Assembly (NCBI RefSeq): GCF_003255815.1
Contig: NC_037689.1
Coordinates: forward strand, 51,129,714 to 51,193,713
Direction of reading: 5' to 3'
Source of the DNA: Theropithecus gelada
Taxonomy: Eukaryota > Chordata > Mammalia > Primates > Cercopithecidae
Length of the DNA: 64,000 nt
Part shown: positions 10,613-21,883 of the stretch, piece after piece
How the letters are laid out: the number at the start of each line of letters is the position of its first letter
Numbering within the stretch: the stretch's first letter is position 1
Made by a program: the position numbers and the translations under genes
The notes under the pieces: model-generated
Databases searched by the model: none
The model's input: only the letters and a program-made list of their open reading frames with translations
Told to the model about the DNA's origin: nothing

Positions 10613-10614
10613 TA

Positions 10615-11013
10615 TGTCGACACAACAGTGGTTGAACTACTGAGTCATGCTTAGAGTTCTTGAGTATAAATATCAGGAAATAAGTCTGGAATTAATCCAT
10701 GTGGGGCCAATTTTTAATGCCATATTAGGGCACTGAACCTTCATTGTGTAGTTAGTCTTAAGTCATCAAATAAGCCACACAATTGATTCTATGGTTCACA
10801 AAGTTAATGGCGATATTAGGTGAAAATTGGAGTGAGGCAAGATGGGTTTCCAGGAGACCAGAGAGGGAACAAGGGGTATATCTCAAGAGCGATTTGCAAA
10901 AGACTAAATGACGGCAGTGGCAATGGGGATGAGAACAAATAAAAAATAGCAAAAAAGAATATATTGAACTTATTGTAATTATGTCAAGCTACTGTTATCC
11001 TTAAAGGTAGGAA
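10615..11013. other. No recognised feature
   Basis: No repeat family or coding signal recognised. Confidence 0.5.
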
Positions 11014-11025
11014 AATAAAGATCTG

Positions 11026-11325
11026 TGCTGGGAGTGGTGACTCACGCTTGTAATCCTAGCACTTTGGGAGGCCGCGGCAGGTGGATTACCTAAGGTCAGG
11101 AGTTTGAGACCAGCCTGGCCGACATGGTGAAACCCCAACTCTACTAAAAATACAATAATTTGCTGGGTGTGGTGGTGGGTGCCTATATTCCCAGCTACTT
11201 GGGAGACTGAGGCAGGAGAATCTCTTGAACCTGGGATACAGAGGTTGCGGTGAGCCGAGTTCATATTATTGCTCTAGCCTGGGTGACAAGAATGAAGAAA
11301 CTCAGTCTCCAAAAAAAAAAAGGAC
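11026..11325 (+). mobile_element. Alu, full-length, sense, with 12-bp target-site duplication
   Basis: Begins TGCTGGGAGTGGTGACTCACG, with both monomers and an A12 tail near 11311. AATAAAGATCTG is repeated at 11014-11025 and 11326-11337. Confidence 0.97.
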
Positions 11326-11431
11326 AATAAAGATCTGAATGAATAAAGTCAAGTCATCTCCTTCCTTAATATAAATTGTAATGATTATAATTACAACTGA
11401 TTGGACTGGCCAGAGGACTAAGGCATGTTGT

Positions 11432-11742
11432 TATTATTTTATTTTTTTGAAAATGGAGTCTTTCTCTGTCACTCAGGCTGGAATGCAGTGGTTCAATCTC
11501 AGCTCAGTGCACCCTCCGTCTCCTGGGTTCACGCAATTCTCTTGCCTCAGCCTCCTGAGAAGCTGGGACTACAGGCACCCGCCACCACGCCTGGCTTGTT
11601 TTTTTTTTTTTTTTGTATTTTTAGTAGAGACCGGGTTTTACCATGTTCACCAGGCTAGTCTTGAACTCCTGACTTCAAGTGATATGCCCGCCTTGGCCTC
11701 CCAAAGTTCTGGGATTACAGGCATGAGCCACCATGCCCGGCC
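11432..11742 (-). mobile_element. Alu, full-length, antisense
   Basis: T-rich start, reversed right monomer from GGAGTCTTTCTCTGTC, an expanded T17 linker at about 11598-11614, and an end at ATGCCCGGCC. It forms an inverted pair with the Alu 107 bp upstream. The 152-codon frame crossing it is Alu read-through. Confidence 0.96.
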
Positions 11743-12199
11743 TGATCTTATTTTTAAAGAGTGTAAATGCAATCTAATTAGAAATTTAAACTTTAGAGAG
11801 AATGTTGAGAGATATGGACATAATAATCAAAAAACCTAAGCCAGATAATTGTGCTTGTCTGAAATGAGCTAATGAAATAATTTTGTTCATATCCTTTGGG
11901 GTATTTCTGAAAATCAGTAAAGACTATGCACAGCCGTTTTACATTTTTACAATAGTGCCATTAATGATGCCTATGAGTGAAGAAAGTGGGATGATTGGGT
12001 GTAAAAGATGTAAGGTTAATGGGAAAACTTCCCTAGTCCACAATGAATGTTACTATCCAGTCTGTAATTCTTTGTTCCATGCCAAAAATCTGTATTTCCT
12101 CAAGTAGTAATAGATGCTTTCAGGCAAACAGCCTTATATGTTGAAATGCAAATGATTACTTTTACCCCGTCTCCTGTGCTTCTCCTTAATCACTGAAGT
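11743..12199. other. No recognised feature
   Basis: No repeat family or coding signal is supported. Confidence 0.45.
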
Positions 12200-13235
12200 G
12201 AGTCAGAAGAAAGAACTCTTACCCTTTCTGTTTACACTCACTGATTTGGTGGTATCACTGAATCTCATGACTTCAATACCATTTGTCTTCTGATGATTCC
12301 CAAATACTCATCTCCAACTCAGACCTTTCTCTCAAACACGAGACGGGCCCCTGGACTTTCAATAGGTAGCTCAGCCTCATCCTCACGTGGTGGAAAGCAA
12401 GCTCTGGATTGTCCCCCAAAACGATTTATCTCATCATTCTTTTCCCATCTCAGTTAATTGCATGACCATTCTTCTAGTTACTCAACACAAAAACTTTAAT
12501 GTAATTCTTGACTCATATCTCTCTCACCTATCATTTGATTCATCAGAGAATCCTGTTGTCTCTACCTTCAAAACATTTCCAAAATATGACCACTTCTCAC
12601 CAGCTCCAATGCTAGCATCCTGGCAGAGCCATATTTCACTTTGCTTATTGCAAGCGCACCCTAACTGACTTCCAAACCTTGAAAGACCTCTAATTTCACT
12701 GTGAGAAAAGGCCAGAATACAAAATTACGAGGGTCCGTAAGGCCCAACAAAGAGTTGACCTGGCCTGGATCTCTTCGACTGCTACCTTTCCCTCTTGCTC
12801 ACTCTTTCTCATTTTCTGCAACACAAGGCTCCTTCCCTTTTCACAGTCACTGCAGGAACACTCCTGCCTCTGAAACTCAGACCTTTCTCTTTCCTGTAGT
12901 TGAACTGCTCTTCCAAATGCCTTTTTTGTTCACTCCTTCACCTTCTTCGAGTCTTGACTTGAGTCACCCTATAAATAGGGCATTTCCAGGCCACTCTATC
13001 TAAAATTGCAAACTTACCTCCATTCCTTGTACCCTTTCCCTCCTTATAGCCGTTATCACCATGTAATTTACTATAGTTTTTACTTACGTGTTTTTTGCCT
13101 CTTACACAACCATCCCATTAGAATGCAAACTCTATTAGGGCAAGAATTTTTGTTTTTTCATGACTCTACACTAAATCTCATAATTATAAGACAATATTTA
13201 GTGAATAATTTTAATAGGAAATATTGCCTAAAGTA
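12200..13235 (+). mobile_element. LINE-2 (L2) 3' region, about 1 kb
   Basis: Follows the L2 consensus in order: CATCTCAGTTAATTGCATGACC, AATTCTTGACTCATATCTCT, ATCCTGTTGTCTCTACCTTC, GACCACTTCTCACCAGCTCC, CTAACTGACTTCC, TTGCTCACTCTTTCTC, ACACTCCTGCCTC, CTCTATCTAAAATTGCAAAC, CCGTTATCACCATGTAATT, and TTAGAATGCAAACTCTATTAGGGC. It covers the end of the reverse-transcriptase gene and the 3' UTR of an ancient, inactive family. The plus-strand frames at 12387-12668 and 12701-13003 are decayed and not functional. Confidence 0.85.
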
Positions 13236-14709
13236 AGTCCAGATTTTCTTCTTAATCATTAGGCAAAATATTTTGAGCACCTTTTATGTGCTTGGTTAGA
13301 ACATAAGGGCATAGTGCATTTTAGGATCTCTGAGGTTATCGGGGAGTAGGCATGAAAACAAGTATTAATGTTCCATTGTTATATGACAAAGAGTGAAATC
13401 TGGACTGATGCTCTCTAGTTTGAGCAGGAAAATATCTCACAGCCTCTAACCTTACTTAAATTCTGCCAGCTCGACCCTGTAGAGCAGTGAAACAAATGAC
13501 CAACTGGAAGAAGCTACTTGTTTTGCAGAAGCAACCTAACTCTGAGAAGAAAAAAATTAAGCGTATCATCTTCAGTTCTACTTGAGATCTTAATTATAAA
13601 ATAAACTCAGATTTCTATTTCCAGTTCAGATTGTTTGCTATAAGATGGGCCATAATCCCTGAAAAGTGGCAATTCCAAGGAAGTTTGGCACAAGTCTTAA
13701 TATGCTTATTCAGGCTGTAGTTCCAGCAGTTCCTTCCCATAAGCAGACCTGCTAGAGTGTGGAAGACACATAATGTAAATACGTTGGGAGCAATTGTTCT
13801 GTTTCTTTCATTTTGTTCTTAATTAGTCCACAGCCCAAGATTATGTGAAATAACAACATTGGCTATTTTAGATTATAGCCACATTCCCATCTTAACACCA
13901 GTAGTTGAAATTTCTTGGGCATTTCAAGGTAGAGATTTATGTTTTGTTTGCAATTCATGTTTATTCCGATTCACATATCTGTAAATAAAGAGGGAGGGGG
14001 AAAATGCTAACACAAAAATTTTGCACTCAATTAAACTTTGTGTCTGGATTAATAAAGTAATCATTGATTTAGAATTCATAGTCCCTTTCTCTTAGAGGAT
14101 TGGGGTTTGGGTACGTGGGTTTGTGTATGTTTTGTCACCAAGGTTGGGGTGATATTACTACAGTGACCAGAACTATAATCATATTCCCATTTTTAGACTT
14201 GGTGGTTGTACCTGTCTACCACAGAGGGGAAAAATGCTATGACAAATTCATCATTGTAATGCTTTCTTGCCACAGTTTATTCTGTTCTGCATTCTGTGGA
14301 AGTTCTTTTGGCCCTGTGGCTTCCTCAATCATAAGGTATTTTATTATTTCAGAATCATAAGACAGTAAATTATAGGTACCTTCAAAAGCCTTTCACATTA
14401 TACTACCACATACAAATATTTTTTCAAAGAAGCCAATTAGTTTTTTACTAATGATATGAACATAGAAAAATAGACATTAAGTATTACTGATATATAACAC
14501 AGCCTTGTCAGAAATCTCTCAGCGTGGGTGATCAGTGTCTATAGAGTAGAACTTTATGGGGCAATACAGTACTGTTTTTATCTTCAATGAAGATAAGTTA
14601 GATTAAAAATGTAAGGTACCTTTTTGTGAATTGCCACATGGTAGAATTTTGTAAGAGGTTTTTATAATGCTATTCAATTACTTCTCCATGGAATAATTTT
14701 CCTTACAGA
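13236..14709. other. No recognised feature
   Basis: No repeat family or gene signal in 1.5 kb. Near 13270 TTTTGAGCACCTTTTATGTGC resembles the reversed L2/MIR tail but is isolated. Confidence 0.45.
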
Positions 14710-14880
14710 GAAGAGAGAGAGTGTGTGTATACACAAACATATATAAATGTACATATACCTGCATGCATTATATGCACATATATTGTATGTGTATATAAAA
14801 TATGCATAGACGTACAAATACATACATATATAATACATATATAACCTATACATAATAGCTATATGTGATATACTCTCTGA
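14710..14880 (+). repeat. Degenerate TA/TG/CA-rich simple repeat
   Basis: Starts with GAGAGAGAGTGTGTGT, then imperfect ATATAC, TACATA and TATGTGTA words to about 14876. No clean unit. Confidence 0.8.
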
Positions 14881-15936
14881 ATGTTATAAAAAGCTTTTTG
14901 AACTTCAAATTATTGGATTTGTTTTAGTGAGTATTCAGGTTTATTGGTGGAAGAATTATGAGTTTATAAATCAATGATTAGTCCTCTATTCTCACAAGAG
15001 CAAAAGAATATTTTAATGATACATAGTCACCAAGGGATTGCACATTTTCAAATAAACTCACTGTTACTGCCCCCGTTGTCAAGGAGGAATCTCCCTCTTT
15101 CTCCTAGGCAAAAACACCATGAATCAATTTATTTGGAGTTAAAGCAAACATCAATCATTAGTTAAAGATACTTTTTCTCAATATCTAAATGGTTTAAAAT
15201 TGAATTTCTCATGTAACTGCCCATTTCAAGACTCAAAGATGGTTCTTTGTTTTTGAGAAATATTCTTTATAAAGTCTATGAAAACACTTTTACTCTCTTA
15301 GCAAAATACCTTCTTGGCAAGAGAAAACATATTTGAAACAATCATATTCCCTTTTGACAGCCGAGCCAGCTGATATCTTTGGAGTTATCAACCTCTGCCA
15401 ACAACTTTAAGTAGCAATTGCACAATGGATAACTGAGATGTAGTTTATTCCACGTTAATGATTTTCTGAAGCCTTTTGGATGGTTATATTTATACTGGTA
15501 GATACAGACCTAACTTTCCCATAAAAAGAACAGACTATGTTCAAGGTACCCAGATAATACCAGCCTCTTTTTTGTATAATCCTTTAATTTCAGATGCTTA
15601 TAGCTGTTTCAGTCCTGCTAATATCAGCACCCTGAAATCTTGCTCTGCTTGATAATCTTTTGTCTCTATAATTTCTTTATCATTGCTTTACTTAGGAACA
15701 AAACACATAATCTGTTTAGACTAGAAGAGACCAAACTTTCTTGGCTTCATTATGATCAAAATATTTTGTAGACTCCCTACAAAATAATTATGATAATTGT
15801 AGTAGTCATTGGGTAAGAAATGCATAATGACAAAAATCTAGTTTTAATTCAGTTGTGCTAAGCATGTACTCTGCTTTATTACATCAGCTACATATTTTAA
15901 AAATACTAATATATATTATTTAGTCTGCATTTAGAC
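14881..15936. other. No recognised feature
   Basis: AT-rich unassigned DNA. The 63-codon frame at 14974-15165 has no recognisable domain and is within chance expectation. Confidence 0.5.
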
Positions 15937-15951
15937 GTGCCTGATCCTTTC

Positions 15952-16215
15952 TTTTTTTTTCCTTTCCTTCCTTATATTTTTATTTTATTTATTTTTTATT
16001 TTTTGTAGTTAATTTGTTTTTCCTTTTTCGTTATTATACTTTAAGTTCTAGGATACATGTGCACTACGTGCAGGTTGGTTACATATGTATACATGTGCCA
16101 TGTTGGTGTGTTGCACCCATTAACTCGTCATTTACATTAGGTATATCTCCTAATGCTATCCCTCCCCCCTACCCCCTCCCCACAATAGGCCCTGGTGTGT
16201 GATGTCCCCCTTCCT
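15952..16215 (-). mobile_element. Severely 5'-truncated L1PA, antisense, with target-site duplication
   Basis: Reversed L1PA 3' end: T-rich tail, TTATACTTTAAGTTCTAGG, GGTTACATATGTATACATGTGCC, CCCATTAACTCGTCATTTACA, and the reversed G-tract CCCTCCCCCCTACCCCC. Only about 200 bp of 3' UTR plus tail inserted. The 15-bp duplication GTGCCTgATCCTTTC / GTGCCTaATCCTTTC lies at 15937-15951 and 16216-16230 with one mismatch. Confidence 0.93.
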
Positions 16216-16230
16216 GTGCCTAATCCTTTC

Positions 16231-16824
16231 AACTAGAATGCCTTCTCAAAGATCCCTATCTTGAAGCATGAGAACCAGTTGTTTGGAACAACTGATATCA
16301 AGTAGATAATATTAGGTGTCCAATGACCTGCCATATTTGACACTGAAAATATTTTCCAAAGAAATATCAAAGGGTATGAAAATAAGAAAGAACTACTCTA
16401 TCACTCATTGTCACATCATCTGATTGGCCTGTTGACTCTGTACACCAAGGATCTTTTGAAGTAGGGAAATACATATGACCAATAGAGATAGGACAAGAAG
16501 AAAGTTTCAGATTTGAAAGAAACCTGTGCAACCACAGAGCCCACCGTACTCTTTTTCACCAGTAATCCAAAGAGGTCAAGTAGCTTGTTAAGGACACACA
16601 AAAAGTTGATGGCAAAGCCAGGCCTAAACCTGGATTATACAAACCTGAGACTATCTTGGAAGTAGTAAGCACTATCACAGTGTTGTGTAATACACTTACA
16701 ACACTGTTCAGACGATTAAGATGTGGGGGCTGAAATTATAGCCCTCGGAATTCATTGATTGTAATGTACTTTATGCAGGTTTAGAGGAAAAAAAACACAA
16801 CTTGGCATCAGAAGTGGAAAGGAA
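16231..16824 (-). mobile_element. Unassigned flank with MIR relic at about 16545-16665
   Basis: AAAGAGGTCAAGTAGCTTGTTAAGGACACAC, GATGGCAAAGCCAGGC and CTAAACCTGGATT follow the reversed MIR core in order. The rest of the interval is unassigned. Confidence 0.6.
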
Positions 16825-17035
16825 AGTAGAGTGTGGTAGAATGAGTGCTGGATTTGGGGTCAGAAGACCTCTTTTAATTCCCAGTACTATCACCAACTAG
16901 ATGTGACCTATGGCATAACCCTTAACCCTTAACCCTTGACCTGTTTACTTTTATGTTAAAATGGGAATAATAATGCATGCTTTGCCCATCATTTAGAAAG
17001 GTTGTGAAAATCAAAATCAATATTTGAAAATGCTT
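16825..17035 (+). mobile_element. MIR SINE, sense
   Basis: GTAGAATGAGTGCTGGATTTGG, GGTCAGAAGACCTC, AATTCCCAGTACTATCACC, CTAGATGTGACC, TTAAAATGGGAATAATAATG and GGTTGTGAAAATCAAAATC follow MIR order. A CCCTTAA triplication sits inside at 16919-16937. Confidence 0.85.
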
Positions 17036-17084
17036 TTTTAATCTGGACAGAGCTTGAGGTAACAAAGCAGTATATACCTAAATA

Positions 17085-17200
17085 AATATTGTTGCATTCC
17101 TCTATGCCAGGCATCGTGCAAGGTACTGGGAATAGAGCCCTGAATAAAATAGAAATGATCATACTTTCAGGAATTTTCATTCTAGAAAATAAATACTTAA
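17085..17200 (-). mobile_element. L2 3' end, antisense
   Basis: CTATGCCAGGCATCGTGCAAGG, TACTGGGAATAGAG, CCCTGAATAAAATAG and TTTTCATTCTAG match the reversed L2 terminus. Confidence 0.72.
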
Positions 17201-17312
17201 ATGTGACTCTATGCAACTTACCAGGAGCTTTCTTATCCATTGTTCCTCTTGAACTTTGCAACAGTACTGGGTAGACAGGATAGATAAGTAATGATAATAA
17301 CAAAACAACAAT

Positions 17313-17333
17313 AGCAGCAGCAGCAGCAGCAGC
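17313..17333 (+). repeat. (AGC)7 trinucleotide repeat
   Basis: Seven pure AGC units. It is read as poly-Ala or poly-Cys in the minus-strand frames here, which are not genes. Confidence 0.97.
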
Positions 17334-17429
17334 TAACATTTCTATTATTTGAATGTAAAACAAGAATTTCAGATTGTCGAAATACAGATATGTGGTGGAG
17401 TAGAAAGAAGGCCAAGATGGGGACAAGGG

Positions 17430-18035
17430 GAATCACGACACCAGAAGCAAATAAAACATCTCAGCATTCCTTTTTGTTTGGTTATGAACTTCTTAGGGTC
17501 ACATAATCATAACAAGCTCCTTTCATTAGATACAAGGTGGATGTTTCCATCTTGATATTATCAATTAGGAAACAAGGTCAGGCGCAGTGGCTCACGCCTG
17601 TAATCTCAGCACTTTGAGAGGCTGAGGAGAGCGGATCACGAGGTCGGGAGTTCGAGACCAGCCTGACTAACATGGTGAAACCCATCTCTACTAAAAATAC
17701 CATAATTGGCTGGGTGTGTTTGTGCATGCCTGTGATCCTAGCTACACAGGAGGCTGAGACAGGAGAATCGCTTGAAACTGGGAGACAGAGGTTGCAGTGA
17801 GCTGAGATCGCACCACTGTACTCCAGCCTGGGTAACAGAGCAAGACTCCATCTCAAAAAAATAATAAGAAAAGAAAGAAAAAGAAACAAAAGCACAATAT
17901 GATTGTGTGACCTGCCCTAGATGGTAAACCTAATGAGCAGAGAAGCAAGCAAAGATTGATTCCAGGATTTCCTGGCAAACCTCCAAAGCCTAGGTTATCT
18001 CCGTTGTATCAGGCTTCTTCCACTACATCCAGAAC
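17430..18035 (-). mobile_element. MIR SINE, antisense, split by an Alu
   Basis: TATCAATTAGGAAACAA before the Alu, and GATTGTGTGACCTGCCC, AAGATTGATTCCAGGATT, CTCCAAAGCCTAGGTT and TTCTTCCACTACATCC after it, follow the reversed MIR. The left limit is uncertain. Confidence 0.6.
17576..17890 (+). mobile_element. Alu (S-type, Sc/Sg-like), full-length, sense
   Basis: Begins GGTCAGGCGCAGTGGCTC and carries GGATCACGAGGTCGGGAG, with both monomers. The tail has AATAAT and AAAGAAAG interruptions to about 17890. GAAACAA is found just outside both ends (near 17569 and 17883). Confidence 0.96.
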
Positions 18036-18057
18036 ATGAAACAAAAGGTTCAGTGCT

Positions 18058-18085
18058 AAAAACAAACAAACAAACAAACCAAACT
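18058..18085 (+). repeat. (CAAA)n short tandem repeat
   Basis: About six AAAC units with one terminal substitution. Confidence 0.9.
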
Positions 18086-18884
18086 ATCATATTAAGAAGC
18101 AAGTCACCAACTAATCATTTTCTGATTTTGCTGTTTCCATGGATAGTTCCAAAATCCTACCGAACTCATCAAGCTTAAATCAAAGTTGACTCATCCTTAT
18201 TTGTCTCACATGTAAAATAAGTTGCCAATTCCTATCTGTTTCACTTTCACAATGTTTTTAGTCCTGCTGATTCTGTGTAGTTTTGAACTGGATAGTTCTA
18301 ATAATTATTGCCGAAGTTCCCTACTAACATCTCTGGCTCGGATTCCTTACATGCTGAATCCAACTCTCTTAGTTTGCATCCCCTCACTTGCAGATCTTGA
18401 GACAAGGCTTTAAGTGCTGGTAGTTTATTTGGAGCATGACCCCCTCAACACAACAGACTGGGAATTAAGTGAGATGGGAAAAGGAAGCTAACCAATAAAT
18501 GGCGTATTATCCAGCAAGTTACAACTATACATAGCTGGAACTTAGTCCTAACAGAGAACCCTAGGAAACAGGATAGAATATCTGACTTGGAGTTATTCTA
18601 TCTGAGGATCAAAGGAGCATCATTTATACACTGGTTCCCATTGGTTATTGGCTTCGGCTACCCCGAAGAACTTTTCAGTGTTAGCTCTTCCTGCATGTAG
18701 TGCAGGTGAGAAGAGAATGCTCCTGCAGCCAGGGAAATCCCTCAGATGAAAGGACTTAGATATGAAAGTTGGAAGTCAGACCAGAGTTCAGAGAAAAGAT
18801 ACTGGCCAGCAGAGTTTATCTGGGTCACTCTATCTGCTCTGCCAGCCTATATATTATTTGTAAATTATTTAATCTTCTTAGTGT
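18086..18884. other. Unassigned, possibly an undated LTR or DNA-repeat relic
   Basis: No family could be named. From about 18380 the composition changes to less AT-rich sequence and runs to the THE1 LTR. I see no open frame of note. Confidence 0.35.
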
Positions 18885-18889
18885 ACATC

Positions 18890-19246
18890 TGTATTAGTCC
18901 ATTTTCATGCTGCTGTGAAGAAATACCTAAGAATGGGTAATTTATAAAGAAAAATAAGTTTAGTGGACTCACAGTTCCACATGGCTGGGGAAGCCTCACA
19001 ATCATGGCGGAAGGCAAAAGAGGAGCGAAGTCATGTCTGACATGGTGGCAGGCAAGAGAGCATGTGCAGGGGAACTGCCCTTTATAAAACCGTGAGATCT
19101 CATGAGACTTACTATCATGAGACCAGCATGGGATAAAGCCGTCCTCATGATTCAGTTACCTCCTATCAGGTCCCTCTCACAACACGGAATTATGGAAACT
19201 ACAATTAAAGATGAGATTTGAGTGGGGACACAGCCAAACCATATCA
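18890..19246 (-). mobile_element. THE1 solo LTR (MaLR), antisense, with 5-bp target duplication
   Basis: Runs from TGTATTAGTCCATTTTCATGC through CAGTTCCACATGGCTGGGG, CAATCATGGCGGAAGGC, AGCATGTGCAGGGGAACTG and ATGATTCAGTTACCTCC to GCCAAACCATATCA. ACATC flanks it at 18885-18889 and 19247-19251. LTR termini TG...CA and a 5-bp duplication fit an ERVL-MaLR provirus reduced to one LTR by recombination. Confidence 0.95.
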
Positions 19247-19251
19247 ACATC

Positions 19252-19789
19252 TTTGCTGGAGAAAGCTAAAATAGCTATTAGGCTACTCAGAGTATGCCTT
19301 GTGACTTTAATCCTTCATGCCTTTCTCATATTTTCTCCTTTTCTTGATTTATTGTTTTCACTCTTACCCTACTCCCAGTCCCACATAGTCAAATGTTACG
19401 TATTTATTAAGACTCACACTGTGGGCATTTGTGATTACATATTATCTTTATTTACATTACAACTTTATGTAATCCACTAGCACAGTGTTCTAAATATAAT
19501 AGAGGCCAAATGGATGCTTTTGGACTCATTGTCTGAAAACGTAACAACTTGTGATTGTCTGAAAATATAACAGCTTGTGAACCCTTCATTGTTCAAATAA
19601 AGCAGAAAAATTATAAATGCGTAACTCTTTGAAATTATGTCATACAAAATAGATTTGTTTCGAATGTTAATACATAGTAGCCAGTGAATAATAGCAATGA
19701 ATTTGTTCAGTTATGATATTCAGTACTTCCAAATAGCTTCCCATGATGAGGATAAGACAAGTAATAATTCTTACGGTAAAATATTCTTT
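19252..19789. other. No recognised feature
   Basis: No repeat family or coding signal supported. Confidence 0.45.
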
Positions 19790-20305
19790 GATTGGGTTGT
19801 TTCCTATTGCTGCTGCAATAAATTAACATAAACTTAGTGGGTTAAACAACTCATATTTATTATCTAACAGTTCTGAAAATCAGAATTCCAATATGGATCT
19901 TACTAAGCTAAAGTTAAGGTGTCATCATGGCTGCAATCTTCTCTGGAGACTCAGGGAGATAATCTGTTTTCTTGCCTTCTTTTGCTTCTAGAGACTGCTT
20001 GCATTTCTTATCTCTTGGCCCTCTTCCATCATTAAAGCCAGCATTAGCCAGTTGAATCTCACAGAGCATCCCTTTGACACTACTTCTTCTGCCTCCTTTT
20101 CTCATATTTAATACACTTGCAATTACACTGGGCTCACCTGGATAACCCAGGCTTATCTCTGTATCATAAAGTAAGCTAAGTAGCAGTCCTAATTATATCT
20201 GCTACATTAACTCCCCTTTGCCATTTAAAGTAATATATTCACAGGTTCAGGGGATTAGGACACAGATGTCTTTGGGAGGCCATTATTCTGCCTACCACAA
20301 TTGAT
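19790..20305 (-). mobile_element. MLT1-type MaLR LTR, antisense
   Basis: CTATTGCTGCTGCAATAAATTA, AACTTAGTGGGTTAAACAAC, CTCTGGAGACTCAGGGAGA, ATTACACTGGGCTCACCTGG, TTAACTCCCCTTTGCCAT, CACAGGTTCAGGGGATTAGG and GCCATTATTCTGCCTACCACA follow the reversed MLT1 LTR. Near full length; family relatives are at 41450-41690 and 44761-45206 on the other strand. Confidence 0.88.
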
Positions 20306-21145
20306 ATGTCCCACTTTTCCCTCCTAATTTAATAAGATAATCCTATACTGGTTTACCTTTATCTTGTAAAATATTCAAGATGTAATACAGATGTCCTCAA
20401 TGCTAGATGTTGAATCATGATTTTAACAAATGGAAGCTTGTGTCTCATAATGTATATTTCATTTTGAAATAGAAGTTTACTTAGAAAATTAGACTTCCAT
20501 GTGTTCACATAATAGTTCTGCTACTTGAGATCCAGCTATTAGCCTACTTCTAACATTTTCAAAATAAACTTGTCATTTGTGTTATTATCATAGCTGATTA
20601 GAAAGTAAATTACTTATATTGACCACATTGAGAAAATTACCATTTAGCTTATGGAACTCTTTGTCATAGAGTGTGGTTATTATATTTGTACTTGATTCTA
20701 AAAGTAGTTAGGGACATTAGAAGGATATGAAGCTCAACTGAGTCCTTACAAAATAATTCAATCTCTGTTTTAGAAGTTGAATCATAATATCAGTAGATAA
20801 ACTGAACACAAGAAGGAATTTATACTATAGAACAATTAGTGAGAAAACTCAGAAACCATCTCCTATAAGGTCTTTGCTTTTCTTGGGAAGTGACTGCTAT
20901 CAACAGAAACAGCCCTTGTTAGGCTTTGCATGTTCTTGAGTAACATCTATCAGAAAAGATTTATCATCTTTGACCACTTTGCACTTCCGCTCCCAACAAA
21001 GCCTTACAAGCATGTGTTTCCTAGAGTGGCCACTTGGATCTTCATCTTCCAGTAATGTTCATGATTTGGATATTCCTAGTTCTCTCTCTCCAAAATGGCC
21101 AGTTGGTATCTTCTTAACACAGTTGTGTATTTTAAAATTTTTTGT
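20306..21145. other. No recognised feature
   Basis: AT-rich unassigned DNA. Confidence 0.5.
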
Positions 21146-21442
21146 GAGCCAGGTGCAGTGGCTCACTCCTGTAATCCCAGCACTTTGGGAGGCCGAGGTG
21201 GGTGGATCACCTGAGAACAGGAGTTCGAGACCAGCCTGGCCAACATGGTGAAACCTGGTTTCTACTAACAATACAAAAATTAGCTGGGCCTAGTGGTGCA
21301 TGCCTATAATCCCAGTTACTCAGGAGACTGAGGCAGGAGAATCACCTGAACCCAGAAGGCGGAGGTTGTAGTGAGCCAAGATCATGGCATTGCACTCCAG
21401 CCTAGGTGACAGAGCGAGACTCTGTCTTAAAAAAAAAAAAAA
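21146..21442 (+). mobile_element. Alu (S-type), full-length, sense
   Basis: Begins GAGCCAGGTGCAGTGGCTCAC, has both monomers, and ends in an A14 tail at 21429-21442. Confidence 0.96.
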
Positions 21443-21873
21443 TTGTAGAGTTCAAATTGTTAGTAGTTAATCTGCAAAATTAATCTATAAAACATTCCTA
21501 AAAATTTATACTATTTTTTCTTCCTTTCACATTATAAAAAATATACATTACCTGTTATAGTCTAAAGATAAGATTGTAAAATGATTAAGCCAGATTTTTC
21601 AACCAAGAGATTATGACTTAAATTGTTTATTATGAAGTGTGTGGTCATTGAAGAACCATAATGTATAAAGTTGATTCAGCTATAAATAAAATTTAATTTT
21701 GTGTTAATAAAAGTTAAAATTAGGGAATTATGAAAAAATATTTTCAAATACAATGATGCACTTAGTATTCACACAATATTGATTCTTAGTTCCCCCATTT
21801 AACTAAGTAAGGAATTAAGACTGGTAATGATGAAGTAACTTTCCCACAATTACTTAGCTGACTAGTGTCTAAT
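21443..21873. other. No recognised feature
   Basis: AT-rich; GGAATTAAGACTGGTAATGATGAAGTAACTTTC near 21810 is faintly like reversed MIR, not called. Confidence 0.4.
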
Positions 21874-21883
21874 GTGGTATCTT

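Noticed and set aside
11381..11839. 152-codon plus-strand open frame
   Set aside because: It lies across an antisense Alu and reads the typical Alu-derived peptide (SVTQAGMQW..LSLLRSWDYR..SQSSGITGMSHHARP). No upstream or downstream coding signal.
16917..16940. CCCTTAA repeats resembling telomere sequence
   Set aside because: The unit is CCCTTAA, seven bases, in three copies, not CCCTAA; it sits inside a MIR where ACTTAACC is normal.
17313..17333. CAG-type trinucleotide repeat
   Set aside because: Seven units only and not in a gene, so no reason to treat it as an expansion locus.
16989..17436. 145-codon minus-strand frame with poly-Ala and a hydrophobic stretch
   Set aside because: Crosses an antisense L2 piece and the AGC repeat, which creates the Ala run; no family match and no gene context.
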